A stretch of DNA of 64,000 nt from Acidobacteriota bacterium (GCA_033549365.1 JAWSUF010000002.1:186001-250000); one strand, 5' to 3'. Numbered from the stretch's first letter, positions 42,235 to 51,345 are shown. Notes: a model not told the origin generated them from the sequence alone. Program-made: numbers and translations.

Positions 42235-43239
42235 ATGATAACCAGAATCTCGAAACCCGGCGCAAAGAAGCGCCTCGTGCGAGGCGGCCTCGTTGCGGCC
42301 ATCCTCATCGCCTGCCTTGTCCCGTCCACCGCCCAGGAAAACCTCGGCCGAGGGCGGGTCACGGGACAGGTCGTCGATAATTCGGGAAATCCGATCGAAG
42401 ACGCTCTCATCGTCGCCCAGAGTCTGCAAAGCACAGCCAAACTCGAGGGGAAATCCGACAGGAAAGGGAATTTCGCCATTGCCGGTTTCGGAACGGGGAT
42501 GTGGCGGTTCACGGCCACGAAGGAGGGGTATGCTTCAGCCTTTGTGGACCAGGAAATCCGGCAGCTCCGGGCCAATACGCCGGTCCGGATCGTTCTGGAA
42601 AAACTCACGGGACTCGCCGCTTTTCAAGCGGACAAAGCCGGGCAGGAACTGCTCGAGAAAGGCAATGCCTTGTTCGAGGAAGGCCGTTACGACGACGCCG
42701 TCCGGATCTTCGAGGAATTTTCCCAACGGTATCCCGAAGTTTATCAGGCCCGGATCAACATCGCCTCAAGTCACTTCAGGAAAGGCGACCTGGAGTCGGC
42801 CGAGACGGAATACACGCAGATCCTGGAAACGATCCGCAAGGCCGTCGGCGGATACTCCGCGGACAAAGCGACTTCGGTTCGGGCCCTGACGGGATTGGGG
42901 GAAATCCAGCTCGCCAAACAGAATTTCGAGGAAGCCCGGGATTTTTTCAGCCAGGGCTTGGCGCTCTCTCCGGAAGATGAGGCGGCCGCCTACAATGTCG
43001 GGGAGATCTTTTTCTCGAACCAGCAAATCGACGAGGCCATCAAGTACTTCGAAATGGCCATTCGCATCAAGCCGTCCTGGTCCAAAGCCTATCACAAGCT
43101 GGGACTTGTTTATCTCAACAAGGGGGATTTCGAAAAGTCCCTCGAGTACTTAAGAAAGTTCATCGAGATCGATCCCGAAAACCCCGAGGTTCCGACCGTC
43201 AGAAACATCATCGACACGATCTCCAAGATGAAAAAATAA
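42235..43239 (+). CDS. exported TPR protein with carboxypeptidase-regulatory-like domain
   Basis: A 334-residue protein. It has a signal-like N-terminus (about residues 15-34), then a carboxypeptidase-regulatory-like beta-sandwich at about 40-125 (GQVVDNSGNPIEDALIVAQ), and then at least five TPR units (GNALFEEGRYDDAVRIFEEF, ARINIASSHFRKGDLESAE, GLVYLNKGDFEKSLEYLRKF). The ATG at 42235 has GGAGG eight bases upstream, 24 bases after the GWxTD gene. The pair likely work together in the periplasm as scaffold proteins. A 31-base hairpin separates this gene from the next. Confidence 0.85.
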   Translation: MITRISKPGAKKRLVRGGLVAAILIACLVPSTAQENLGRGRVTGQVVDNSGNPIEDALIVAQSLQSTAKLEGKSDRKGNFAIAGFGTGMWRFTATKEGYASAFVDQEIRQLRANTPVRIVLEKLTGLAAFQADKAGQELLEKGNALFEEGRYDDAVRIFEEFSQRYPEVYQARINIASSHFRKGDLESAETEYTQILETIRKAVGGYSADKATSVRALTGLGEIQLAKQNFEEARDFFSQGLALSPEDEAAAYNVGEIFFSNQQIDEAIKYFEMAIRIKPSWSKAYHKLGLVYLNKGDFEKSLEYLRKFIEIDPENPEVPTVRNIIDTISKMKK

Positions 43240-43241
43240 AC

Positions 43242-43272
43242 CGGAGGTTCGGCCGGGGGCGGCCGGGCTCCG
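43242..43272 (+). repeat. intergenic hairpin within the GWxTD-galM run
   Basis: Stem parts CGGAG / CTCCG (43242-43246, 43268-43272) around an inner CGGCCG pair. No T-run follows. It may be a transcript-processing or attenuation structure between the TPR gene and the epimerase gene. Confidence 0.4.
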
Positions 43273-43288
43273 ACCCAAGGAGACGACA

Positions 43289-44437
43289 ATGACCAAGAAG
43301 ATGCTTGTGGGCTTTTCCGGACTCCTGCTCCTCATGGCGTGCGGAACCGGCGGCGATCCATCGGAGAATCTTGCGGAAGCGAAAGGAAACAAGCTCATGG
43401 ATGTGACGAAGGACGCTTTCGGTGTTTTACCGGACGGCAAGGGAATCGATCTCTACACGCTGACGAATGCCAACGGTCTCAAGGCCGGGCTCATCACCTA
43501 CGGCGCGACGCTCGTTTTTCTCGAGGTCCCGGATAAAAACGGTGCCCTCTCCGATATCGTTCTCGGACACGACAACCTGGAGGGTTACCTGTCAGCGAGC
43601 CCCTATTTCGGTTCGACCGTCGGGCGCTACGGAAACCGTATCGCCGGAGGACGCTTCGTCCTCGGCGGCGTGACGTATCAACTGGCGACGAACGACGGGG
43701 CCAATCACCTTCACGGCGGCATCAAGGGCTTCGACAAGGTCGTCTGGAACGCCGAAACCGTCCGCGAATCCGAGGCCGTCGGCGTCAGGTTCACTTATCT
43801 CAGCCCGGACGGCGAGGAAGGCTATCCCGGGAGCCTGAAATGCACCGTCACTTATGCCTTGACCAACTCCAATGAGCTTCGCATCAACTACGAGGCGGAA
43901 ACGGACAGGGCGACACCCATCAATCTGACCCACCACAGCTACTTCAACCTCGCCGGGGCGGGAACCCGCGACATCCTGGGCCATGAGCTCGGGCTCGAAG
44001 CCGACGCTTATCTTCCCGTCGACGCCGGACTGATTCCGACCGGTGAGATCGCCCCCGTTCAGGGAACGCCCATGGATTTCACCTCTCCCGCAACCATCGG
44101 TTCTCGGATCGCCGAGGTCGAAGGCGGATATGATCACTGTTATGTCTTGAGGAGCCCCGGGGGGGAATTGGCCCTCGCCGCGACGGTCCGCGATCCGGAC
44201 ACAGGCCGGGTCATGGAGATTCTGACAACGGAACCGGGCATCCAGTTCTATTCAGGAAATTTCCTCGACGGGTCGATCACCGGGAAAAACGGCCGGGCCT
44301 ATCAAAAGCACTTCGGTTTCTGTCTTGAAACCCAGCGCTTTCCGGATTCTCCCAACAAGCCGCAATTCCCGTCGACCATCCTCGAACCGGGAACGATCTA
44401 CCGGAGCCTGACCGTCCACCGTTTTTTAACGCGCTGA
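43289..44437 (+). CDS. aldose 1-epimerase (galactose mutarotase), predicted lipoprotein
   Basis: A 382-residue enzyme. The first 18 residues are a lipoprotein signal with lipobox LMAC, so Cys18 would be lipidated. The catalytic domain has STVGRYGNRIAGGRF, NDGANHLHGGIKGFDK (with the catalytic His), THHSYFNLAG and the C-terminal GIQFYSGNFLDG region, all typical of GalM. It interconverts alpha and beta anomers of galactose or glucose. Most GalM enzymes are cytoplasmic; a lipoprotein version points to sugar use at the cell surface or in the periplasm. ATG at 43289 has AAGGAG upstream. It follows the TPR gene. Confidence 0.93.
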   Translation: MTKKMLVGFSGLLLLMACGTGGDPSENLAEAKGNKLMDVTKDAFGVLPDGKGIDLYTLTNANGLKAGLITYGATLVFLEVPDKNGALSDIVLGHDNLEGYLSASPYFGSTVGRYGNRIAGGRFVLGGVTYQLATNDGANHLHGGIKGFDKVVWNAETVRESEAVGVRFTYLSPDGEEGYPGSLKCTVTYALTNSNELRINYEAETDRATPINLTHHSYFNLAGAGTRDILGHELGLEADAYLPVDAGLIPTGEIAPVQGTPMDFTSPATIGSRIAEVEGGYDHCYVLRSPGGELALAATVRDPDTGRVMEILTTEPGIQFYSGNFLDGSITGKNGRAYQKHFGFCLETQRFPDSPNKPQFPSTILEPGTIYRSLTVHRFLTR

Positions 44438-44462
44438 TAACGGTCCGCCGGATTCTTCGGCT

Positions 44463-44491
44463 TTGATATCCGGCTTCGGCTGGTGTAAACT
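44463..44491 (+). promoter_or_regulatory. promoter of tyrS
   Basis: TTGATA (44463-44468), 17-bp spacer, TAAACT (44486-44491). The leader to the ATG at 44532 is about 34 bases and carries GAGGAG. Confidence 0.6.
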
Positions 44492-44531
44492 GACCGCGCG
44501 CGGCCATACGCCGTGCCGAGGAGTTCCCCCG

Positions 44532-45767
44532 ATGCCCGAAAATGTGTACGACGAACTGAAAGCGCGAGGTTTCATCGCCCAAGTCTCCGACGAGGAGGCC
44601 GTCCGCCGCATGATCGGCGGCGAGAGGGTGACGTTCTATATCGGCTTCGACGGCACGGCCGAAAGCCTGCATGCCGGAAGCCTTGTGCCCATCATGGCCA
44701 TGATGCATTTGAAGAGGGCCGGGCACCGTCCCATCGCCATTGTCGGCGGCGGGACGACCATGGTCGGCGACCCAAGCGGGCGGACTGAAATGAGGCGGAT
44801 TCTCGACGAAGAGACCATCCGCGCCTTCGGCCGGAGGATCCAGGACCAGCTCGACCGCTATCTTCACTTCGACGGCGACGCCTCCCTGGCCCTCGACAAC
44901 GCCGACTGGCTTCTGTCCCTGAATTATATAGCCTTCCTCAGGGACATCGGCCGCCATTTCAGCGTCAACCGGATGCTGACCGCCGAAGCCTACAAGCTCC
45001 GCCTGGAAAAGGGCCTGTCCTTCATCGAATTCAACTACCAACTCCTTCAGGCCTATGACTATCTCGTGCTGTTCCGGCGTTACGGCTGCCGTCTCCAGAT
45101 GGGCGGCGACGACCAGTGGGGGAACATCCTGGCCGGTGTCGATCTCATCCGCCGGGTCGAGAGCGCCCAGGTCGAAGCCCTGACGTTCCCGCTCCTGACG
45201 ACGGCGGGCGGGGCGAAGATGGGAAAGACGGCCGAGGGCGCCGTCTGGCTCGACGCCGGAATGTTCAGCCCCTACGATTATTACCAGTACTGGATCAACT
45301 GCGACGACCGCGATGTCGGGCGTTTTCTGAAGCTCTACACGTTGCTCTCCCTGGACGAGATTGCCGGGCTCGCGCCGGCCGATGCCGGCGCGGAGGCTCT
45401 GCGCGCGGCCAAGCGGATTCTGGCCTTCGAAGCCACGAAAATCACGCATGGTGAGAACGCCGCGGCGGAGGCCCGGGCGGCTTCGGAGGCGGCCTTCGGC
45501 GGCGCCGGGGATGTCGCGGCCCTTCCGACCACGGTCATCGCCGCGGACCGTCTGAAGGCCGGCGTGGGCGTTGTCGATCTTATTGTGGAATCCGGGCTGA
45601 CCTCCTCGAGAGGTGAGGCCAAACGTCTCATCCAGCAGGGCGGAATTACCGCGGGCGAGACCCGAGTGGATGCCCTGGACCGGGTTTTCACGGATGCCGA
45701 AATCGGACCCGAAGGGATTCTCCTCCGCGCCGGAAAAAAGAAAGTCCGCCGCATCCTGGCCGGCTGA
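44532..45767 (+). CDS. tyrS: tyrosyl-tRNA synthetase
   Basis: A 411-residue class I aminoacyl-tRNA synthetase. The HIGH-type motif reads HAGSLVPIM (near residue 48) and the KMSKS-type motif reads KMGKTAEG (near 233). The tyrosine pocket includes NYQLLQAYDY and QMGGDDQWGN. The C-terminal S4 RNA-binding domain starts near residue 345 (VVDLIVESGLTSSRGEAKRLI). It charges tRNA-Tyr. The start ATG has GAGGAG eight bases upstream. It converges with mnmA, 18 bases away. Confidence 0.96.
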   Translation: MPENVYDELKARGFIAQVSDEEAVRRMIGGERVTFYIGFDGTAESLHAGSLVPIMAMMHLKRAGHRPIAIVGGGTTMVGDPSGRTEMRRILDEETIRAFGRRIQDQLDRYLHFDGDASLALDNADWLLSLNYIAFLRDIGRHFSVNRMLTAEAYKLRLEKGLSFIEFNYQLLQAYDYLVLFRRYGCRLQMGGDDQWGNILAGVDLIRRVESAQVEALTFPLLTTAGGAKMGKTAEGAVWLDAGMFSPYDYYQYWINCDDRDVGRFLKLYTLLSLDEIAGLAPADAGAEALRAAKRILAFEATKITHGENAAAEARAASEAAFGGAGDVAALPTTVIAADRLKAGVGVVDLIVESGLTSSRGEAKRLIQQGGITAGETRVDALDRVFTDAEIGPEGILLRAGKKKVRRILAG

Positions 45768-45785
45768 TGTCCGCCGTCCCGGTTC

Positions 45786-46877
45786 TCAGGTCAGAATGAC
45801 GCCCCCGCCGAGGACCGTGTCTCCGTCGTAAAATACCACGGCCTGTCCCGGAGAAATCGCGCGCTGGGGCTTGTCGAATTCCACGACGGCCGTGCCGTCT
45901 TTTCCGGGGGTGACGAGGGCCGGAGATTCGGCGTGTTTGTAGCGGATCCGGGCCGAGACTCTGAAGGGCCGGCGCGGTTTCACGCGGGAGATGAAGCGCA
46001 CGTCGCCGGCCCGAAGGGTTTTCCGATAAAGCGCCTCTTCTTCCCCGACCCGGACGGTCCGCGCCGTCGCTTCAAGGGCGATGACATAGAGCGGCCGGGG
46101 AGCGGCGATTCCGAGGCCGCGGCGCTGGCCGATCGTGTAGCCGGCAATCCCCTTATGACTCCCCCGCAAGGCTCCCGACGTATCGACGATCGGGCCCGGA
46201 CGGAAAAGGCCGGGAGCCGTATTCCTCAGATAAGCCTGGTAGTCGTCACCCGGGATGAAACAGATCTCGCGGCTTTCGGGTCTTTCGGCGGCGGAAAGAC
46301 CGAGCGAACGAGCCATGGCTTTAACGGCGCTTTTAGTCATGTTGCCGACGGGAAACAGAATTCGGGCGAGGCGCGGCTGTGTCAGGGTGTAAAGGAAGTA
46401 GGATTGGTCGCGTGTTGCGTCCCGGGCTTTCTCCAACCGCCATTCCCTGGGGTTTTCCCGTCGGCTGATGCGGGCATAATGTCCCGTAGCCAGGAAATCG
46501 GCACCTGAAGCCCGGACTCCGCGAAAGAGAGCGCCGAACTTGATGAACCGATTGCAGAGGATGCAGGGATTCGGTGTCCGGCCCCGGCCGTAGGCCCGGC
46601 GGAAGGGCTCGATCACCCGCCGGGCGAAATCCTTGCGCAGATCCACAACATGATGCGGGATGCCGAAGCGTTCGGCGGCGCGCGCCGCGGCTGCGGTTGC
46701 GTCCGGACCTCCCGGCAGGCCGGCATTTCCGCAATCCCCAGAAGAGGGCAAGGCATCGAACAGAAGCATGGTGAAACCCAGAACATCATAGCCCTCTTCC
46801 TTGAGGATGGCCGCGGCGACGGAGGAATCCACGCCTCCGCTCATGGCGACGGCCGCCCGTATTTTTCTTCTCCTCAT
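45786..46877 (-). CDS. mnmA: tRNA-specific 2-thiouridylase MnmA
   Basis: A 363-residue enzyme. The PP-loop SGGVDS is at residues 13-18. The two catalytic cysteines are in NPCILCNRFIKF and REICFIPGDDY. The later beta-barrel domain ends with PGQAVVFYDGDTVLGGG, the family's C-terminal pattern. It puts sulfur on uridine 34 of tRNA-Lys, Glu and Gln. I chose the ATG at 46877; a TATTCT box lies seven bases before it and no Shine-Dalgarno is seen, so a very short leader is possible. It is convergent with tyrS. Confidence 0.95.
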   Translation of the reverse strand: MRRRKIRAAVAMSGGVDSSVAAAILKEEGYDVLGFTMLLFDALPSSGDCGNAGLPGGPDATAAAARAAERFGIPHHVVDLRKDFARRVIEPFRRAYGRGRTPNPCILCNRFIKFGALFRGVRASGADFLATGHYARISRRENPREWRLEKARDATRDQSYFLYTLTQPRLARILFPVGNMTKSAVKAMARSLGLSAAERPESREICFIPGDDYQAYLRNTAPGLFRPGPIVDTSGALRGSHKGIAGYTIGQRRGLGIAAPRPLYVIALEATARTVRVGEEEALYRKTLRAGDVRFISRVKPRRPFRVSARIRYKHAESPALVTPGKDGTAVVEFDKPQRAISPGQAVVFYDGDTVLGGGVILT

Positions 46878-47016
46878 GAGAGATAGAATAGCACAGCCGC
46901 TTGCCAAAAAGCGTATTCCCCGCTATGTTATGGCGGTTCTTCCGGATTCGCGGGAGATCGAGGAAATTTTCGAATTCATTCGGATATCCTGACCCGAAAA
47001 AAGTTCATTTCCGGTA

Positions 47017-47045
47017 TTGTTTTGCTCACTGATATGTGATATATT
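47017..47045 (+). promoter_or_regulatory. promoter of the hypD activase operon
   Basis: TTGTTT (47017-47022), 17-bp spacer, TATATT (47040-47045). The spacer and -10 box hold a direct repeat TGATATGTGATAT (47030-47042), which could be a regulator site. Confidence 0.5.
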
Positions 47046-47080
47046 AGGAACGAAAAAAGAAGATGAAGATAGGGTTGATC

Positions 47081-47986
47081 GTGAAAGCTTCAATTTTCGA
47101 CATCAAGCGCTATGCCGTGCATGACGGTCCCGGCATCCGGACGGCCGTCTTTTTCAAGGGCTGTCCCCTGCGCTGCCGCTGGTGTCACAATCCCGAGGGT
47201 GTGGAGACGCGAGCGGAACTGCTGACGCGGCCTGGGATTTGCGCCCGATGCTACGCCTGTCTTGAAACCTGTCCGCACGGGGCGCTGCGAAAAGACAAGG
47301 ACGGGTCTGTGGTTGTGGATCACAATCTCTGCGATACCTGCGCCGCCTGCGTTGAGGCCTGCCCGACGGGCGCGCTCCAGATCGCCGGGCGGACCATTGG
47401 TCTTTTCGAGCTTCTGGACGAAGTCGAAAAAGACCGCATTTTCTACGACCAGTCCGGAGGCGGCGTCACGCTGACCGGCGGCGAGCCTTTGCTGCAACAC
47501 GAATTCGCCGGGGCGTTTCTCGATGCTCTCCGGCAAAGGCGCATTCATTCCGTTCTGGACACTTCGGGCTATGCGCCGGAGGATGTCTTCCGCCGGACGG
47601 CCGCCCGGGCGGATCTTCTGTTGTTCGATCTCAAGACGGTGGATGATTCCCGGCACCGGAATTCGACCGGAGTTTCCAACCGCCTCATTCTTGACAATTT
47701 AAAATGGGCCGCCTCATCAGGGCCGCCCGTCAACATCCGCGTTCCCCTCGTTTCCGGCGTCAATGACGACGCGGACGAGATCGGGCGGATGGCCGACTTC
47801 ATTGTCTCCCTGGGAACGGTTCGATCCGTGAATCTTCTTCCCTATCACAAGGGCGGCGTGGAAAAGGCCGAAAAACTGGGAAAGGCCTCGGCTTTTCCGG
47901 AGTTCCCCGCACTTCGGCCGGAGAGAATCCGGGAGATTCGGGATCTTTACCGGGACCGCGGATTAGCAGTCAAAACAGGAGGATGA
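47081..47986 (+). CDS. glycyl-radical enzyme activating enzyme for HypD
   Basis: A 301-residue radical SAM enzyme. From the chosen start the protein reads like other activases: IFDIKRYAVHDGPGIRT, then the SAM cluster CPLRCRWC (Cys28, Cys32, Cys35). Two ferredoxin-type cysteine sets follow (CARCYACLETCP and CDTCAACVEACP), and GGGVTLTGGEPLLQ lies after them. It makes the glycyl radical on the partner enzyme encoded next. I chose GTG 47081 (AGGG six bases upstream), because family members begin just before IFDI; an ATG at 47063 would add six residues. Its stop is five bases before the hypD start. Confidence 0.92.
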   Translation: MKASIFDIKRYAVHDGPGIRTAVFFKGCPLRCRWCHNPEGVETRAELLTRPGICARCYACLETCPHGALRKDKDGSVVVDHNLCDTCAACVEACPTGALQIAGRTIGLFELLDEVEKDRIFYDQSGGGVTLTGGEPLLQHEFAGAFLDALRQRRIHSVLDTSGYAPEDVFRRTAARADLLLFDLKTVDDSRHRNSTGVSNRLILDNLKWAASSGPPVNIRVPLVSGVNDDADEIGRMADFIVSLGTVRSVNLLPYHKGGVEKAEKLGKASAFPEFPALRPERIREIRDLYRDRGLAVKTGG

Positions 47987-47991
47987 CGACC

Positions 47992-50355
47992 ATGAACGAA
48001 AGAATACAAAAACTCAGGCAGCAATCCCTGGACGCGCCGCCCTCGATCAGCTCGGAACGAGCCCGGCTGGTCACCGAGTTTTATGCAAGTCCCGAGTCAC
48101 GCGGGATTTCCGTCCCCATGCAGAGAGCCCGGGTCTTCAGGCACATCATGGAAAACAAGGCGGTCTGCATCAACGACGGCGAGATCATCGTCGGAGAACG
48201 CGGTCCGGCCCCCAAAGCGACCCCGACTTATCCCGAGGTCACCTGTCACAGCCTCGAGGATCTGGATATCCTGAACAGCCGGCCCAAGACCTCCTTCGCC
48301 GTGGATGCCGGAACGAAAAAAGTGTATAAGGACACGGTCATCCCGTTCTGGAAGGGCCGGTCCATGAGGGACCGCATTTTCGCCGAGATGACGCCGGAGT
48401 GGAAAGACGCCTACGAGGCCGGAGTCTTCACCGAGTTCATGGAACAGCGGGCCCCGGGACACACGGTTCTGGGCGGGACGATTTATCGCAAGGGCCTGCT
48501 TGAGATCAAGAACGACATCGCGGCCGCCCTGGCCGGCCTCGATTTTCTCAACGATCCCGAGGCTCTCGACAAACAGGAGGAGCTTCGGGCCATGGCGGTT
48601 TGCGCGAACGCGCTTGTCACCTACGCCCGTCGCCACGCCGCGGCCGCCCGCGATCTTGCCGCCGGGGAAAAGAAGGCTCTCCGCAAAGCCGAACTCGAAA
48701 AAATCGCCGAGGTCTGCGAGCGCGTTCCGGCCGAGGCGCCTCGGGATTTCCATGAAGCCCTGCAGGCCTATTGGTTCGTCCATATCGGCGTCATCACCGA
48801 GTACAACACCTGGGATTCCTTCAACCCCGGCCGTCTCGACCAGCATCTCCAGCCGTTCTACAAAGCCGGTCTGGACGAGGGAACGCTGACCGTCGAAAGC
48901 GCCCGGGAACTTCTTCAGGCTTTCTGGGTCAAGTTCAACAACCAGCCCGCGCCGCCCAAGGTCGGGGTGACGGCCGAAGAAAGCGGCACCTATACCGACT
49001 TCGCCCTCATCAACGTCGGCGGCCTCAAGGAGGACGGCACGGACGCGGTGAACGACCTCTCCTATCTCATCCTCGACGTCATCGAGGAGATGCGCCTTCT
49101 GCAACCGAGCTCCATGGTCCAGATCAGCGCCAAAGGTCCGGACCGGTTTCTGCTGCGGGCGCTCAAGATCGTCAAAACGGGATTCGGCCAGCCGTCGATT
49201 TTCAACACCGATGCCATCGTCAAGGAACTCATCCGCCAGGGAAAATCCGTCCAGGACGCCCGTGCCGGCGGCGCCAGCGGCTGCGTCGAGGCCGGCGCCT
49301 TCGGTCGCGAGGCCTACATTCTCACGGGATATTTCAATCTGCCGAAAATCTTTGAGATCACGCTTCACAACGGGCTCGATCCGCGGACCGGAAAGAGAAT
49401 CGGGCTCGAAACAGGCGAACCGTCGTCATTCGCAACATTCGACGATGTGTTCGAAGCCTACGGACGGCAAATCCGGCATTTCGCCGACATCAAGGTCCGC
49501 GGCAGCAACGTCATCGAGAAACTCTACATGGATGTTCTTCCGGCGCCGTTTCTCTCGCTTCTCATCGAGGACTGCATCGCCCGGGGGAGGGACTATCACG
49601 GTGGAGGCGCCCGGTACAACACGAACTATATTCAGGGCGTCGGCATGGGCACGATCACGGACATTCTGGCGTCCGTCAAACACCATGTTTTTGAAAAGAA
49701 AACCGTCGCCCTGACCGAACTCGTCGACGTCCTCGACCGGAATTTCGAGAACCGCGAGGACCTGCGGCGGATCTTCCTCAACAAGACGCCGAAATACGGA
49801 AACGACGACGACGCAGCCGACTCCCTCATGACACGGGTCTTCGAGACGTATTTCGAGGCCGTGGACGGGCGGCCGACGCCGCGAGGCGGGCGCTACCGGA
49901 TCAATCTCCTGCCCACAACGGCCCACGTCTATTTCGGCAAGGTGACGGGGGCGACGGCGGACGGCCGGAAGGCCGGCGAGCCCGTCTCCGAAGGCATCTC
50001 GCCCGTCCAGGGCGCCGACCGTCACGGACCCACGGCCGTCATCAAGTCGGTGGGCAAGATGGACCATATCCGGACCGGAGGAACGCTCCTCAACCAGAAA
50101 TTTACGCCCCAGCTTCTCGAAGATGAAGACGGCTTGTGGAAGCTCGCGCAGCTTGTCCGGTCCTACTTCCGCATGGACGGCCACCACATCCAGTTCAACG
50201 TCGTCACAGCCGATCTCCTCAAGGAGGCCCGCAAGCATCCCGAAAAGCACCGCGACCTCATCGTCCGCGTGGCCGGGTACAGCGACTATTTCGTCGATTG
50301 CAGCGCCGAACTTCAGGAGGAGATCATCCAGCGCACCGAACACCACGACTATTGA
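47992..50355 (+). CDS. hypD: trans-4-hydroxy-L-proline dehydratase (glycyl radical enzyme)
   Basis: A 787-residue glycyl radical enzyme. The thiyl Cys is in GASGCVEAG (Cys431, with Glu433), and the radical Gly is in RVAGYSDYF (Gly762). Three more pocket residues can be placed: His157 in EQRAPGHTV, Asp275 in YNTWDSFNP and Phe337 in GTYTDFAL. All sit exactly three positions below the Clostridioides difficile HypD set (His160, Asp278, Phe340, Cys434, Glu436, Gly765), as I recall it. This fits dehydration of 4-hydroxyproline to pyrroline-5-carboxylate rather than pyruvate formate-lyase, glycerol or choline lyase. AGGAGG lies nine bases before the ATG at 47992. A proline dehydrogenase lies 2.7 kb downstream. 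Confidence 0.93.
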   Translation: MNERIQKLRQQSLDAPPSISSERARLVTEFYASPESRGISVPMQRARVFRHIMENKAVCINDGEIIVGERGPAPKATPTYPEVTCHSLEDLDILNSRPKTSFAVDAGTKKVYKDTVIPFWKGRSMRDRIFAEMTPEWKDAYEAGVFTEFMEQRAPGHTVLGGTIYRKGLLEIKNDIAAALAGLDFLNDPEALDKQEELRAMAVCANALVTYARRHAAAARDLAAGEKKALRKAELEKIAEVCERVPAEAPRDFHEALQAYWFVHIGVITEYNTWDSFNPGRLDQHLQPFYKAGLDEGTLTVESARELLQAFWVKFNNQPAPPKVGVTAEESGTYTDFALINVGGLKEDGTDAVNDLSYLILDVIEEMRLLQPSSMVQISAKGPDRFLLRALKIVKTGFGQPSIFNTDAIVKELIRQGKSVQDARAGGASGCVEAGAFGREAYILTGYFNLPKIFEITLHNGLDPRTGKRIGLETGEPSSFATFDDVFEAYGRQIRHFADIKVRGSNVIEKLYMDVLPAPFLSLLIEDCIARGRDYHGGGARYNTNYIQGVGMGTITDILASVKHHVFEKKTVALTELVDVLDRNFENREDLRRIFLNKTPKYGNDDDAADSLMTRVFETYFEAVDGRPTPRGGRYRINLLPTTAHVYFGKVTGATADGRKAGEPVSEGISPVQGADRHGPTAVIKSVGKMDHIRTGGTLLNQKFTPQLLEDEDGLWKLAQLVRSYFRMDGHHIQFNVVTADLLKEARKHPEKHRDLIVRVAGYSDYFVDCSAELQEEIIQRTEHHDY

Positions 50356-50372
50356 CCGGCCATCTCAGCTTG

Positions 50373-50401
50373 CGCACCCGCGCCGGTTCCGGCGGGGTGC
50401 G
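50373..50401. repeat. hairpin between hypD and the CDF gene
   Basis: Stem CGCACCC / GGGTGCG with an inner GCCGG / CCGGC pair between two convergent stop codons. There is no T-run on either side, so factor-independent termination would be weak. Confidence 0.4.
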
Positions 50402-50427
50402 GAAAAAGCGCCGGATCGGCAATGCGT

Positions 50428-51345
50428 TTAGGGGTGCGGATCGACCGGGCGGACGTCGTCGGGTTCGAGGTGGACGACGGCATCAACGATTTCCAGGCCG
50501 CCTTCGATCAGGTGATCCTTGACCTCCTCGGATATGTCGTGTCCCCGGCTCACCGGCATTTCGGGATCGACGGTGATGTGAAGATCGACGGCCACGTAAG
50601 ATCCGCCGACGTAGCGGGTCCGGACGCCGTGCACATGTCGGACGCCTGTGACGGCTCCCGCGATGCGATGGATGGCGGCGACGGTCTCGGCCGGGGCGGC
50701 CCCGTCGAGGAGTTTGTCCAGCTCGAGCCGCAGAATCCTGACGGCCGCCCGGAAAATGAATAGGGAGACAACGACGGCGCCGATGTGATCCACAAAGGCC
50801 CATTCCGGCTTGATCCGGGCCACGGCGACGGCGATGAGCGCCGGGAGGGAGCTCAGGGCGTCCGATCTCTGATGCCAGGCGTTGGCCAGAAGCGGCATGG
50901 ACCGCAGATCCCGGCTCTTGCCCATCGTCCATCGGCAGAGAATCTCCTTGGTGATGATGGAAACGGCCGCCGCGATGACGGCGATCGTGCCGGGAGGAGA
51001 GACGTCGTGTTTTTCAGAAAGCGTCGTGATCGCATTCCAAACGATGCCGCAACCGACTGCGATCAGGACCAGACCGATGCCCGTCGTGATCAGAATTTCC
51101 AGCCGGTTATGGCCGTGCGGGTGGGTGTTGTCGGGAGGCCGGGACCAATACTTCCCCCCGACCAGGATGGCGACATCGGTCGAAACATCGGAAAGGGAAT
51201 GAACGGCGTCGGCCGTGACGGCTTGGCTCCTCCCGATGATCCCGGCTGTGAATTTGAAAGCGGCGAGAGCCAGGTTGACGATAAGGCCGACCCATGTGAC
51301 TTTGGCCACTTGCGAATTTTGTATTTCGCGCGCCGTTGTGTTCAT
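50428..51345 (-). CDS. cation diffusion facilitator (CDF) metal exporter
   Basis: A 305-residue membrane protein with six helices. The metal site of helix 2 is ADAVHSLSDVSTD (His-x3-Asp) and that of helix 5 is NAWHQRSDALSS (His-x3-Asp). The HisxxxAsp pair in both helices is typical of zinc/cadmium or iron/manganese CDF subgroups; the metal is not certain. A cytoplasmic C-terminal domain of about 90 residues follows. It exports divalent metal using the proton gradient. It is convergent with hypD and divergent in position from the M28 peptidase; no operon partner. Confidence 0.92.
   Translation of the reverse strand: MNTTAREIQNSQVAKVTWVGLIVNLALAAFKFTAGIIGRSQAVTADAVHSLSDVSTDVAILVGGKYWSRPPDNTHPHGHNRLEILITTGIGLVLIAVGCGIVWNAITTLSEKHDVSPPGTIAVIAAAVSIITKEILCRWTMGKSRDLRSMPLLANAWHQRSDALSSLPALIAVAVARIKPEWAFVDHIGAVVVSLFIFRAAVRILRLELDKLLDGAAPAETVAAIHRIAGAVTGVRHVHGVRTRYVGGSYVAVDLHITVDPEMPVSRGHDISEEVKDHLIEGGLEIVDAVVHLEPDDVRPVDPHP

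Noticed and set aside
47992-50355. Annotation of the glycyl radical enzyme as pyruvate formate-lyase, glycerol dehydratase or choline TMA-lyase
   Set aside because: Pyruvate formate-lyase has two adjacent active Cys, absent here. The positions of His157, Asp275, Phe337 and Glu433 fit HypD best, and no microcompartment genes for choline or glycerol breakdown are near.
50373-50401. Intrinsic terminator between hypD and the CDF gene
   Set aside because: The hairpin is good but there is no T-run on either strand, so it is listed only as a hairpin.
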